The translations under genes were made by a program, and so were the position numbers. Under the pieces are notes generated by a model. It saw nothing but the letters and a program-made list of their open reading frames with translations, did not search any database and had not been told where the DNA came from. A stretch of DNA of 33,506 nucleotides from Acidobacteriota bacterium (lineage in GTDB: Bacteria > Acidobacteriota > Terriglobia > Terriglobales > Acidobacteriaceae): positions 1-33,506 of the forward strand of contig JAGWNX010000041.1 of the NCBI GenBank assembly GCA_028872955.1, given 5' to 3'. Below are positions 1 to 8,485 of the stretch, in pieces (position 1 is the first letter of the stretch; every line of letters begins with the position of its first letter).

Positions 1-1
1 G

Positions 2-1615
2 GAGATCACCGTACGCGGCCAGCGCGGGGCCAGCGTGAAGCTGACGCCGGGTGAGCTGCTGGCGTCGGATGGCACCGTCTCGCAGCACAGCTCCGGCGGG
101 CCGCAGTGGTTTCGCTATACGCTACGCGGTGGTGCTTCCGAGCCTTGGCATCCGCGCTTCAGCTACTACGGCTTCCGCTACTTGCAGGTGGAGTGGAGCG
201 GCGGCGCCGGGCAGGTGCTCGCGCTGACGGGCGACGCCGTGCACAGCTCCTCGCCCCGGACGGGTGCGTTCGCCAGCTCGTCGGAGGCACTCAATCGCAT
301 CCACAAACTCATCGTGGAGGCGATGCACAACAACTCGGTAAGCCTGTTTACCGACTGTCCGCACCGCGAGAAGCTCGGCTGGCTGGAAGAGACGCATCTG
401 GTGGCACCGGGGCTGCTGTACAACAACGATCTGCGCGGCCTGTATCGCGCTACCGCGCAGAATATCGCGGACGCGCAGCACGCCGATGGTGAGGTGCCAA
501 CCATTGCGCCGCAGTACACGGTCTTTGGGCCGAAGTACGCCATCTTTGACGACTCGCCGGAGTGGGGCTCTGCCTCTGTGCTGGCGGCATGGGCCACCTA
601 TCGCTTCTACGGTGACCTGCCGCAGTTGGCCGAGGCGTACCCGGTGATGCAGCACTATGTGGAGTACCTGAAGAGCCGCGCGCAGGACGGGATTGTTGCC
701 TACGGTCTGGGCGACTGGTACGACATCGGCCCGGGTGCACCCGGCGTCAGCAAGCTCACCTCGCTCGGCGTGACAGGCACGCTGATGCTGTATGAGGATG
801 CGCATGTGATGTCCAGAGTGGCTACTCTGCTGGGCAAGCCTGACGACGCCAGCCGATATGCCGCGCTGGCTGCGCAGGAGGCAGACGCCTTCAACCGACG
901 CTACTTCCACGCCGATCAGGCGCAGTACGATACGGGCAGCCAGACCGCGAACGCCATGCCGCTGGCGCTGGGACTGGTGCCGACTGCCAGCCGTGCCGCC
1001 GTGCTGCAGCATATTGTGGACGACATTCACGCGCACCACGACCACGTGACCACGGGCGAGGTGGGCTATCCCTATCTGGTGCGGGCACTGATGCAGGCCG
1101 GCCGATCGGACGTTGTGCTGGCTCTGATGCTGCGCAACGACCCGCCCAGCTATGGCTCGCAGCTGGCCGCTGGAGCGACCTCGCTGACCGAGGCCTGGGA
1201 TGCGAACCCCGACGCCTCGCAGGATCACTTCATGTTGGGCGGGGCGGAAGAGTGGTTCTATCGCGGACTGGCCGGACTGGACTTTGACCTGTCACGACCG
1301 TCTGGTCAACAGATCGTCTTTCGCCCGGCGCTGCTGGATGGGGTGAACTGGGCGCGGGCCAGCTTTCGCTCCACGCTGGGCCCGGTGGCCAGCGAGTGGA
1401 CGCGCCATGGCAAGGTGGTGACGGTGCGCGTGACCGTGCCTGCCGCGCAGAGTGCTGAGGTGTGGCTGACTCCACGCGATGGACAGCGCATCAACAAGCC
1501 GATTGCAGCCGTGGCACTGCCGCAGGCAGCCGCAGCACAGGACAACGCTCCCGATGGTGCGCAGGGCTATCGGGTACGGGGCGGCGTCTCGGTCTTCACG
1601 TTGACAGAGAAGTGA
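2..1615 (+). CDS. GH78 alpha-L-rhamnosidase, C-terminal part (5' end outside window)
   Basis: The reading frame is open to the first base, so this is the 3' part of a larger gene. The visible 538 residues cover the end of the beta-sandwich region (PRFSYYGFRYLQV, typical of the family), the (alpha/alpha)6 catalytic barrel and the C-terminal beta domain. The general-acid motif DCPHREKLGW lies near bases 350-380, with its catalytic Glu at 368-370. The general-base motif GATSLTEAWD lies near 1175-1205. The family hydrolyses terminal alpha-L-rhamnose from pectic polymers (rhamnogalacturonans) or plant glycosides. Any secretion signal would be upstream of the window. The gene converges on the GH42 gene with a 49-bp gap. 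The family call is secure; the natural substrate is unknown. Confidence 0.93.
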   Translation, partial: EITVRGQRGASVKLTPGELLASDGTVSQHSSGGPQWFRYTLRGGASEPWHPRFSYYGFRYLQVEWSGGAGQVLALTGDAVHSSSPRTGAFASSSEALNRIHKLIVEAMHNNSVSLFTDCPHREKLGWLEETHLVAPGLLYNNDLRGLYRATAQNIADAQHADGEVPTIAPQYTVFGPKYAIFDDSPEWGSASVLAAWATYRFYGDLPQLAEAYPVMQHYVEYLKSRAQDGIVAYGLGDWYDIGPGAPGVSKLTSLGVTGTLMLYEDAHVMSRVATLLGKPDDASRYAALAAQEADAFNRRYFHADQAQYDTGSQTANAMPLALGLVPTASRAAVLQHIVDDIHAHHDHVTTGEVGYPYLVRALMQAGRSDVVLALMLRNDPPSYGSQLAAGATSLTEAWDANPDASQDHFMLGGAEEWFYRGLAGLDFDLSRPSGQQIVFRPALLDGVNWARASFRSTLGPVASEWTRHGKVVTVRVTVPAAQSAEVWLTPRDGQRINKPIAAVALPQAAAAQDNAPDGAQGYRVRGGVSVFTLTEK

Positions 1616-1629
1616 GGGGCAAGGCTGTC

Positions 1630-1659
1630 GGCATAATGCACCTGCGCAAGACCTATGCC
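1630..1659. terminator. weak inverted repeat between convergent genes
   Basis: GGCATA and TATGCC form 6-bp arms around an 18-nt loop in the 49-bp gap between the convergent GH78 and GH42 genes. There is no T-run on either side, so a role as bidirectional terminator is only suggested by position. Confidence 0.2.
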
Positions 1660-1664
1660 CGGAG

Positions 1665-3761
1665 TCATGGAGTCACCTCCAGCACGGCCACTCCATGCGG
1701 CTGCAGGGTGATGAAGTTCGTCTGGTTTGGGGCGCGACCTCGGGTGTCCAGCAGGTCTGTCGCGGGCCAGGGCAGCGCCAGCGTAACGGGCTCGCGGCCG
1801 TGGTTCAGCAGGAAGTGGAGGGTCTTGCCACGACCAGTCCGGCTTGCAGCTTCCACGGTCGGGGGTAGGTGCGGCCATGGGCCGGGGGGGACGCGGGCCT
1901 GCTGCAGGAAGTAGTCCGTCAGCCACTCCGTCAGGGTAGCGTCCAGCACAGTGTCCACATAGGCCAGGCTTCCGCGGGCCAGGGTTCGTTGCACGGCTGC
2001 GGGTTGTCCGTCTAACCAGCCGTTGGCGTGGCCGTAGCGCAACAGCACATGCGCATCGGGGCTGTCGGTCGCCAGGCGCTCGGCCCAGGTTTCGGCGGAG
2101 CCTTCCACGGACTGGCCCGCAATCGGGACGGAGGCTGACAGCGCATAGTACTGCGCGACGTGTGCCCCCAGGGCCGCAGCCAAAGGCCCGGGCTGCAGCG
2201 TCGTCTGCAAGGCATTGTCCCAGTCCTTCATTCCGGAGCGCGGCCCCAGCACTAGTGAGCCTCCGCCCCGGACGTACTGCAGCAGATGCTCCGCCAGCGA
2301 GGCAGGCAGCACGTTCAGGTTGGGCGCAATCACCAGCTTGTACTGGTCCAGCGGAGCGGTCGCGTTCACCACGTCCACGTTGCGCCCGCCACGGCGCAGC
2401 GCCTGGTACCAGCGCAACAGCACCTGCAACTGGTCGTAGGTACTGTTGTGTCGCTGAAAGTCGATGGCCCAGCGCGAGTCGTAGTCCACCAACAAGGCGA
2501 CCTCGGCATGAAGGGTGGTCCCGGCCACGGTGGAGGACAGCCGCTCAAACTCCTGCCCCGTCTGCCGGACCTCGTCATACAACGGCAGAGGCTCGCCATC
2601 GGGCCCGACGATCGCGCCATGGTACTGCTCCTGGCCATTCAGCGCGCTGCGCCATTGCCAGTACAGCACGGCGTCGGCACCGTGGGCCACGGTCTGCCAT
2701 GCCAGCTCGCGCGTCTCGCCGCGATCCAGCGCGTTGCTGATGGGTGCCCAGTTGACTGAGCCCGGCTGCGTCTCCATCACCCAGAAGTTCTGCCGCTTCC
2801 AGCCACGGACAAAGTCATTCAGAAAGGCGTTGCGGGTTGCATCCAGGTGCCCGCTGCCCACGTAGTCGTCCCAACTGGCCAGGTCCAGCTCCTGCTGCAT
2901 GGCGTAGTGGTCCCAGTTTTCGCTCCACGCCAGCCCGCCAACATTGGTGGTCACAAACTGTTGCGGCGCAGTCAGTCGCCGCAGCACCGCAACTTGCACG
3001 TGTTGAAACTCCTGCCAGGTCGCCGTCACAAAGCGTCGATGCTCCAGCATCAGGCCAGGATTGCCGGACTCCGCGTTCAGCGGAATCTCTGCCCAGCTGT
3101 CGTAATGCTGCGACCAGTAGGCTGTGCTCCAGCGCTGGTTCAGCGCGTCCAGTGTGGTGTAGCGCTGCTGCAGAAAGTGTTGGAACTGCGCACGGGTCGC
3201 AGCATCGTAGGATTCGTCGGTGTACTCATTGCCGATCTGCCAGCCAATCACGTTCGGGTCGTGCCCGAAGCGTTGTGCCAGTTGCGTCACAATGTCGCGA
3301 CAGAACGCTCGATAGCGTGGGTTCGCGTAGTTGAACTGTCGCCGATTGCCATGCTGACGCAGGCTGCCGTCTGCGTTGGTGCCCAGCGTCTCAGGATACC
3401 TGGCGGTAAGCCACGCCGGCGGAGCATCGGTGGGCGTTCCAATCACCACCTGCAGGTGATGGCGACCTGCGGCGGCAATGGCTCGTGCCAGCCAGTCCAG
3501 GTCGTAGTGGCCTTCGCTGGGTTCCATGCGGCTCCAGGCAAACTCGCCCACGCGCACGACGCGCAGGCCGGCGCGCTGCATCAGCGCCAGGTCAGCGTCC
3601 CAGCGCGACTCCGGCCACTGTTCCGGATACCAGGCCGCGCCCAGCCGCAGCTCGTCCTGCGTCGTGACGACGGCCGCTGCCGTCGTTGTCGCTGCCAGAC
3701 TGCGGGCCGACGGGAACAGCAGAGCGAGCACCAACAGGGCTTCGGTGGCGAGGCGTCTCAT
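1665..3761 (-). CDS. GH42 beta-galactosidase, secreted
   Basis: 698 residues with an N-terminal signal peptide (MRR followed by a hydrophobic stretch to about residue 24), so it probably acts in the periplasm or outside the cell. The opening GAAWYPEQWP and the VGEFAWSRMEP segment are classic GH42. The acid/base Glu is E179 in QIGNEY and the nucleophile is E330 in WVMETQPG. A trimerisation-like domain (about 410-600) and a C-terminal beta domain follow. The family removes terminal beta-D-galactose (sometimes alpha-L-arabinose) from oligosaccharides such as pectic galactan fragments. It is divergent from the racemase-like/MFS operon across a 190-bp region that contains a candidate regulator site. 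The start is an ATG with a weak AAAGG 7 nt upstream. Confidence 0.93.
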   Translation of the reverse strand: MRRLATEALLVLALLFPSARSLAATTTAAAVVTTQDELRLGAAWYPEQWPESRWDADLALMQRAGLRVVRVGEFAWSRMEPSEGHYDLDWLARAIAAAGRHHLQVVIGTPTDAPPAWLTARYPETLGTNADGSLRQHGNRRQFNYANPRYRAFCRDIVTQLAQRFGHDPNVIGWQIGNEYTDESYDAATRAQFQHFLQQRYTTLDALNQRWSTAYWSQHYDSWAEIPLNAESGNPGLMLEHRRFVTATWQEFQHVQVAVLRRLTAPQQFVTTNVGGLAWSENWDHYAMQQELDLASWDDYVGSGHLDATRNAFLNDFVRGWKRQNFWVMETQPGSVNWAPISNALDRGETRELAWQTVAHGADAVLYWQWRSALNGQEQYHGAIVGPDGEPLPLYDEVRQTGQEFERLSSTVAGTTLHAEVALLVDYDSRWAIDFQRHNSTYDQLQVLLRWYQALRRGGRNVDVVNATAPLDQYKLVIAPNLNVLPASLAEHLLQYVRGGGSLVLGPRSGMKDWDNALQTTLQPGPLAAALGAHVAQYYALSASVPIAGQSVEGSAETWAERLATDSPDAHVLLRYGHANGWLDGQPAAVQRTLARGSLAYVDTVLDATLTEWLTDYFLQQARVPPGPWPHLPPTVEAASRTGRGKTLHFLLNHGREPVTLALPWPATDLLDTRGRAPNQTNFITLQPHGVAVLEVTP

Positions 3762-3832
3762 CGAAGCCTTTGTACCCTAGTTGCATGGCTGCGCGAAAGT
3801 GCGTTGACGCGATCGCAGGACCACAGCGCAGC

Positions 3833-3849
3833 ATTCCGCATGCTGGCAC
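3833..3849. promoter_or_regulatory. candidate operator A (degenerate), GH42/racemase divergent region
   Basis: ATTCCGCATGCTGGCAC matches the window's recurring pattern ATTCC-R-N5-Y-GGAA-Y with one mismatch in the right arm (C for A). It lies about 71 bp upstream of the GH42 start and about 102 bp upstream of the racemase-like start, in the only intergenic space those two operons share. It is the weakest of the four sites; spacing and left half are identical to the others. Confidence 0.42.
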
Positions 3850-3951
3850 CGTGGGCCCCGCCGCATTTGCAATTCTGCGACGATGGAAGAGGATGTATGG
3901 TGCTGTGCGAAGCAGGATACCTGCCTGTGCTACCGCACCACGGAGTAACCC

Positions 3952-4629
3952 TTGCCCCAGACGCTCGCCCTCATCCACACTTCGCCCTCGCTCACGCCCC
4001 TGTTTACGGCGCTGTGTGCCAAACATCTGCCCGCTGTGCAGCTCGTTCACATGGTGGATGAGAGCCTGATACGCAACACCATCGCCGCTGGCCACCTGGA
4101 GAAACGTACGATGCGCCGCGTGATCGGCATGGTGGAGTCTGCCGTGGCTGCCGGTGCAGACGCCGTGCTGGTGACGTGCTCTTCGATTGGCGCGGCTACA
4201 ACGCTGGCTCAGCAGGTCTTCGATTGCCCCGTGCTGCGCATCGACGAGGCCATGGCCGAGCTGGCCGTCACGCTGGGCAGCCGCATCGGTGTGCTGGCTA
4301 CCCTGCGCACTACGCTGGAGCCGACCTGCGCTCTCGTGCGGAGCAAGGCTCCTGCGCGTGGAGTGGAGCTGGTGGAGTGCCTGTGCGAAGGCGCGTTTGA
4401 TGCGGTGATGGCGGGTGACACGGCGACGCATGACCGCATTGTGGCGCAACAGTTGCAGCAACTGGCCGCACAGGTGGAGGTCGTGGTGCTGGCGCAGGCC
4501 TCTATGGCGCGCATTCTGGCCAGCCTCCCTCCGAATACCCTGCCCGTGCCGGTGCTGGCCAGTCCGGAGCTGGCAGTGCTGCGGGTTCGCGACGTGCTGG
4601 CGCAGCGCAGCGCGGAGCCAATGGCTTGA
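3952..4629 (+). CDS. Asp/Glu/hydantoin racemase-superfamily enzyme, single-cysteine variant
   Basis: 225 residues. The TTG start is chosen because CGGAG ends 6 nt upstream and the protein then begins in the usual way for the family (LALIHTSPSLTP). The first catalytic cysteine is present (C76 in VLVTCSSIG). The second catalytic position, normally Cys in a late LGCT-like motif, is occupied by LAQASMA (Ala about 183). A two-base cysteine racemase is therefore unlikely; single-Cys members of the superfamily include decarboxylases, and an isomerase is also possible. It is coupled to an MFS sugar-acid importer and faces the kinase/RuBisCO-like operon, so it probably acts on a hydroxy- or oxo-acid intermediate of the same pathway. 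The substrate is unknown. The family assignment is good, the reaction is inference. Confidence 0.8.
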   Translation: MPQTLALIHTSPSLTPLFTALCAKHLPAVQLVHMVDESLIRNTIAAGHLEKRTMRRVIGMVESAVAAGADAVLVTCSSIGAATTLAQQVFDCPVLRIDEAMAELAVTLGSRIGVLATLRTTLEPTCALVRSKAPARGVELVECLCEGAFDAVMAGDTATHDRIVAQQLQQLAAQVEVVVLAQASMARILASLPPNTLPVPVLASPELAVLRVRDVLAQRSAEPMA

Positions 4630-5873
4630 CGCGCCGATCTCTGGTGCTGGCCATGCTCGCGGCCGTCTCCGTACTTACCTTTCTCGACCGCATGGCGATT
4701 GCCATTGCAGAGCCAAGCGTGCGGCAGGATCTTCATCTCTCGCCGGTCGCGTGGGGCTGGGTGCTCTCCAGCTACATTCTGGCCAATGCGCTGTTTGAGT
4801 TGCCCTCGGGAGCGCTGGGCGACCGCTGGGGGCAGCGTCAGGAGCTGGCGCGCATCAGCATCTGGTGGTCCATCTTCACCGCGCTCACCGGCTGGTGCCG
4901 CAGCCTGGGCCAGTTAGTTGCCGCCAGATTCCTGTTTGGCCTTGGGGCAGCCGGGGCGTACCCGAACGCCTCGGGCGTGATTGCACGGTGGTTTCCACCC
5001 CAACAGCACGCGCGCGCGCAGGGTGTGGTGTGGGGTGCCAGCCGGCTGGGTGGAGCGCTGGCCCCTTTGCTGCTCATTCCGCTTTTTGGAAAGCTCGGCT
5101 GGCGATCCGCCTTCTGGCTGCTGGGAGCTGCCGGAGTGGTGTGGGGGCTGGTGTGGCTGGTCTGGTTCCGGAACCTGCCTTCGCAGATGCACGGCGTCTC
5201 CGCGCAGGAGCTTGCGGAGCTGGAGCCTACGCAGATGGAACCAGCGGCACCTGTTCCGTGGCGCCGCCTGGCGCGACACACGCAGTTGCAGCGCATCGCT
5301 TTGGCCTACTTCTGCTATGCGTGGGGCAGCTGGTTCTACTTTGGATGGTTCACCACATGGCTGGTGCAGGGGGCGGGGTTCAGTCGCTCGTCCCTGCGCA
5401 TTGTTGCTGCGTTGCCGTTCGTTTTGGGGCTGGCGAGCAACCTGGTCGGCGGGCAACTGGCGCAGCGGCTGGTGATGCGAGAGGGGCCGCGCACAGGGTA
5501 TCGACTGCTGTGCAGCGTGTGCCTGGCGGCCACCGCGCTCATGCTGTTCGGGCTGGCTGCCGTGCGTCAGTCATGGGCGGTAGTGGTGCTGGCGGCGCTT
5601 GGCCTGGGAGTGATGGACCTGATGCTGCCGGCGGCGTGGGCCATGTGCCTGCGCATCGGGGGGAGTTACGGTGGCGCGGCAACGGGTGTGATGAATACGT
5701 TTGGCAATCTGGGCGGATGGGTTGGTGCCATCGTCTTCGGCTATGTGGTCAAGCTCTCCGGCAGCTATCGCATTCCGTTGCTGGTGATCGCGGGCATGGT
5801 GCTGGCGGCGTCCCTGCTGTTCTGGCGGGTAGACTGTTCGCAGCCGATCGAAGCCGCACCACCGCAGCGTTAG
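4626..5873 (+). CDS. MFS transporter, anion:cation symporter type (sugar-acid uptake)
   Basis: About 415 residues with twelve likely membrane segments. FLDRMAIAIAEPSVRQDL after TM1 and GALGDRWGQR in the TM2-3 loop are hallmarks of the ACS branch of MFS, which imports hexuronates, galactonate, glucarate and similar organic acids. The start is a TTG overlapping the racemase stop as TTGA, with GGAG 8 nt upstream, so translation is coupled. This is the only importer in the catabolic part of the window. Given the neighbouring DUF1537 kinase and RuBisCO-like protein, the cargo is plausibly apionate or a related sugar acid; this is inference. Its stop codon overlaps the stop of the convergent kinase gene by 4 bases. 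Confidence 0.88.
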   Translation: MTRRSLVLAMLAAVSVLTFLDRMAIAIAEPSVRQDLHLSPVAWGWVLSSYILANALFELPSGALGDRWGQRQELARISIWWSIFTALTGWCRSLGQLVAARFLFGLGAAGAYPNASGVIARWFPPQQHARAQGVVWGASRLGGALAPLLLIPLFGKLGWRSAFWLLGAAGVVWGLVWLVWFRNLPSQMHGVSAQELAELEPTQMEPAAPVPWRRLARHTQLQRIALAYFCYAWGSWFYFGWFTTWLVQGAGFSRSSLRIVAALPFVLGLASNLVGGQLAQRLVMREGPRTGYRLLCSVCLAATALMLFGLAAVRQSWAVVVLAALGLGVMDLMLPAAWAMCLRIGGSYGGAATGVMNTFGNLGGWVGAIVFGYVVKLSGSYRIPLLVIAGMVLAASLLFWRVDCSQPIEAAPPQR

Positions 5874-7216
5874 CCGCTGGCAGCTCCGCCCGCGCGCGCC
5901 AGGGCGAAGAAGTCCTCCGCGCCAATCTGTCCGCCCTTCAGCACCAGCTCCACATCGCGAAAACCATCCTCTCCGTAGGCCCGGCAGAGCGGCGCACCTG
6001 GCGCCAGCGGAGCCAACCACTGCAGGGCAGAGACCGGGAGCTGAGGCACGGCGTGGCTTGCCGTGTCGCCACCGCACAGGACCACGCGCGTGAGCCCGCC
6101 GCACTGTTGCAGCAGCCGATGGGTCACTCTGCCCAGCGCCTGGCCCAGCCTGTGGGGTGCTGGTGCGGCACCGGGCTGCAGTGGACCCAGCGCGGTGTAC
6201 AGCACTACGCTGGCGCCACGCTGCAGGGCAGGTCGTGCCAGCAGCTCCAGCCGCGCACTCTCGGCGTCGCAGCTGGCCGGGTCGCACAGGCGAGCGCCCT
6301 CGGCCGCAACGGGTACAAAGCCATTGGCCCGAGCCCACACAATCTGACGCTCGGTAACCGGCGAGCAACTCCCGCTGACGACCAGCAGGGGCTCGGCAGC
6401 CGTCGCCTGTCTCGCGGTGGCTGCAACGGGTGGCAGCCAACCCTGCTCGCGCCACATGGCGACCAGGGCCTCTGTAACGCCGGACGACCCCACCACAAAG
6501 CATGGTTCCGGCCCGCTCATCGCCATCAGCAGCCGGCTGGTTGCACGGCTGGTGGCGTCGTCGACCCCGTCCAGCACGATCGCGCAGGCTTCCTCAAGGT
6601 CGCAGCCTGCCAGCGCCTCTGCCGGATGCTTGTCGCGAAGTGCCAACACGTCGAGCAGCCGCAGCGGCAACGCAGTCTGACGGGCCAGATGCTTGCACAG
6701 GTCTGGCTCCAGCATCGGCGTTACCGGATGCCTGCTCATGGTGGGATGCAGATCGATGCGGTACAGCGCATCGCCTGCCGTGGCGTAGAGCTTGCCGAAC
6801 AACACGTAGCGACCCAGATGCGGCGCAGCAGGTACCACCAGGGTGCAGCGCTGCTGAAAGATAGTTTGTCCGATCTCCAACGCGCAGCCGATGCTGCCGT
6901 GGGTCGGAGAGCTGTCAAAGGTGGAGCACACCTTGTAGTGCACCACTGCGGGATGGAGCGCGCGCAACGCCTGCAGGATGTCTGGCAGATTGGCCTGCAT
7001 CCACGCGGGGCTCTGGCTTCTGCTCTGGCCCGCAATGCCGATGGCACGGCAGTGCCGGAACCGCTCGAGCGCCTGCGCCGTCGGCATGCGCAGGAACAGC
7101 ACACTGGCAACGCCAGCCTGCGCCAGCGACTCCAGCACATCGGTTGACCCCGTAAAGTCATCGCCGTAGTAGGCGTACAGCAGCTGGTCTGCTGCAGGTG
7201 CCACGGTGCTAGCCAC
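5870..7216 (-). CDS. DUF1537 four-carbon-acid-type sugar-acid kinase, probable 3-oxo-isoapionate kinase (OiaK-like)
   Basis: About 448 residues. I start at GTG 7216, which has GGAG 7 nt upstream and overlaps the RuBisCO-like stop; the longer upstream frame only runs inside that gene. The N-terminal domain has YYGDDFTGSTDV (family DDxTG motif). The C-terminal nucleotide-binding domain has CGGDTASHAV and ends LKGGQIGAEDFF, as expected for DUF1537. Known members phosphorylate D-threonate, D-erythronate, 3-oxo-tetronate or 3-oxo-isoapionate. Direct coupling to a RuBisCO-like gene points to the 3-oxo-isoapionate kinase branch, giving the 4-phosphate used by the neighbour. Cytoplasmic. The substrate is inferred from context, the kinase family is clear. 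Confidence 0.85.
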   Translation of the reverse strand: MASTVAPAADQLLYAYYGDDFTGSTDVLESLAQAGVASVLFLRMPTAQALERFRHCRAIGIAGQSRSQSPAWMQANLPDILQALRALHPAVVHYKVCSTFDSSPTHGSIGCALEIGQTIFQQRCTLVVPAAPHLGRYVLFGKLYATAGDALYRIDLHPTMSRHPVTPMLEPDLCKHLARQTALPLRLLDVLALRDKHPAEALAGCDLEEACAIVLDGVDDATSRATSRLLMAMSGPEPCFVVGSSGVTEALVAMWREQGWLPPVAATARQATAAEPLLVVSGSCSPVTERQIVWARANGFVPVAAEGARLCDPASCDAESARLELLARPALQRGASVVLYTALGPLQPGAAPAPHRLGQALGRVTHRLLQQCGGLTRVVLCGGDTASHAVPQLPVSALQWLAPLAPGAPLCRAYGEDGFRDVELVLKGGQIGAEDFFALARAGGAASG

Positions 7217-8471
7217 CAAACGACTCCAGCGACACGCGCAACTCGCCGTGGCTCTCAGCGTACTTTGCCAGTGGAATCTGCAGCACGGCGGCCTCCCACG
7301 CTTGTTGCAGGCTACGCACGCCCGCCGCAGGCCCCGCAGGATGACCCAGAATGCCTCCGCCTGCGGCAAAGATCAGATCCGTTGACCCCAGTGCGGCAAA
7401 GGTCGCCGGGGCCTGGCGCGCGGTCTGGCCAGAGGAGAAGACCGGCACCACCTCACAGCCAGGGTGCGGCGGCGCAAACATCGGCGTCAGGCAGGCTCGC
7501 GCCGAGGCAATCACGGAGTCGTCCGGCTCGCAGAACTTGTTGCTCAGGCCGTTGACGTGGGTGTGGTCAATGCCGGCCAGGCGCCACAGCTTTTGAAACG
7601 CGACAAAGCTCATGCCCGGGGCTGGTGAACGCCCCAGCAATCCCCAGCCGTTGCGGTGGCCGTGGATGGCGACCTTGGCGTGCGCCCGCAGGACCTTCAT
7701 GGCAGGCAGTCCGATGGAGTTCATGCTCACCATCACGCAGGTGCCGCCGTGCTGCACCACCAGGTCGTGGCGAGCCAGCATCTCGTCCACCTCGCCGGTG
7801 ATGTTGGCTGCGTACATCACGCGCTTGCCGGTGCGGCGCGCGTGCTGCTCCAGCACCTGCAACACCGCCGGGGCCCGCTCGGCAAAGGGGCAGTGTGGGC
7901 CATCGGCCTGCAACTCATCGTCTTTGATGAAGTCCACGCCTGCCTCAGCCAGCATGCGCACCTGCGCTGCGGTCTCTGCGGCAGACATGCCGACGGAGGG
8001 CTTGAGGATGGTGCCGAGGATGGGACGATCGTAGACGCCTGTCAGAGAGCGCGTGCCCGCCACCCCGAACTGTGGCCCCTGGTAGCGATCCAGAAACGCC
8101 GCTGGCAGCGACAGATCCAGCAGTCGCAGGCCGGAGAGCGCCTTCAGCTCCCACAGGTTGCCGGCCACCGTTGCCAGCAGGTTGGGCAGCGACGTACCCA
8201 TGTTCTCCAGCGGCCAGGAGAGTTCGATCTCCGCGGCGCGGCGCTCGGCTTTGCCGTGGCGTGGCAGGCCAGAGCCGGGTAGCGATGCCTGTGCGACAGG
8301 GCCCAGGTCCTGCACGCGCTCCATTCGTGCAGCGTAGCGCTCGCGCAGGGCCTGGGTCTCGCCGGGTACCGCCACAAACGTACCGGTGGACTGCTCCCCG
8401 GCGATGGTTGCCGCTGCCTCTTCCACGGGGAAGGCGGTCTCCATCCAATAGCGAGCCACGATTCGTTCCAT
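7209..8471 (-). CDS. RuBisCO-like protein (form IV), probable 3-oxo-isoapionate-4-phosphate transcarboxylase/hydrolase (OiaX-like)
   Basis: 420 residues, homologous to the RuBisCO large subunit. Conserved features include the TILKP Lys (K157) and the metal/carbamylation motif DFIKDDE (K183, D185, E186). Also present are His in AIHGHRNGWG (H270), VFSSGQ (347-349 region) and GGGILGHPAG (371-380). The loop-6 segment is VNGLSNKFCE, unlike GKxEG of true RuBisCO, and no small subunit or phosphoribulokinase is nearby, so CO2 fixation is not indicated. With a DUF1537 kinase immediately downstream it matches the D-apionate pathway arrangement, in which the enzyme yields 3-phosphoglycerate and glycolate. 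Start: ATG 8471 preceded by GAGGAG; a TTG at 8489 overlapping the GH127 stop is an alternative. The exact substrate is inference. Confidence 0.85.
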   Translation of the reverse strand: MERIVARYWMETAFPVEEAAATIAGEQSTGTFVAVPGETQALRERYAARMERVQDLGPVAQASLPGSGLPRHGKAERRAAEIELSWPLENMGTSLPNLLATVAGNLWELKALSGLRLLDLSLPAAFLDRYQGPQFGVAGTRSLTGVYDRPILGTILKPSVGMSAAETAAQVRMLAEAGVDFIKDDELQADGPHCPFAERAPAVLQVLEQHARRTGKRVMYAANITGEVDEMLARHDLVVQHGGTCVMVSMNSIGLPAMKVLRAHAKVAIHGHRNGWGLLGRSPAPGMSFVAFQKLWRLAGIDHTHVNGLSNKFCEPDDSVIASARACLTPMFAPPHPGCEVVPVFSSGQTARQAPATFAALGSTDLIFAAGGGILGHPAGPAAGVRSLQQAWEAAVLQIPLAKYAESHGELRVSLESFGG

Positions 8472-8485
8472 CGTCTCCTCATCCC

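Noticed and set aside
4865-7147. 760-codon plus-strand frame spanning the MFS gene and the kinase region
   Set aside because: It overlaps two clearly assigned genes in other frames and shows no domain; it is a GC-rich shadow.
7209-8471. True CO2-fixing RuBisCO
   Set aside because: Loop 6 lacks the GKxEG pattern, no small subunit or phosphoribulokinase is present, and the gene is coupled to a DUF1537 kinase, as in form IV sugar-acid enzymes.
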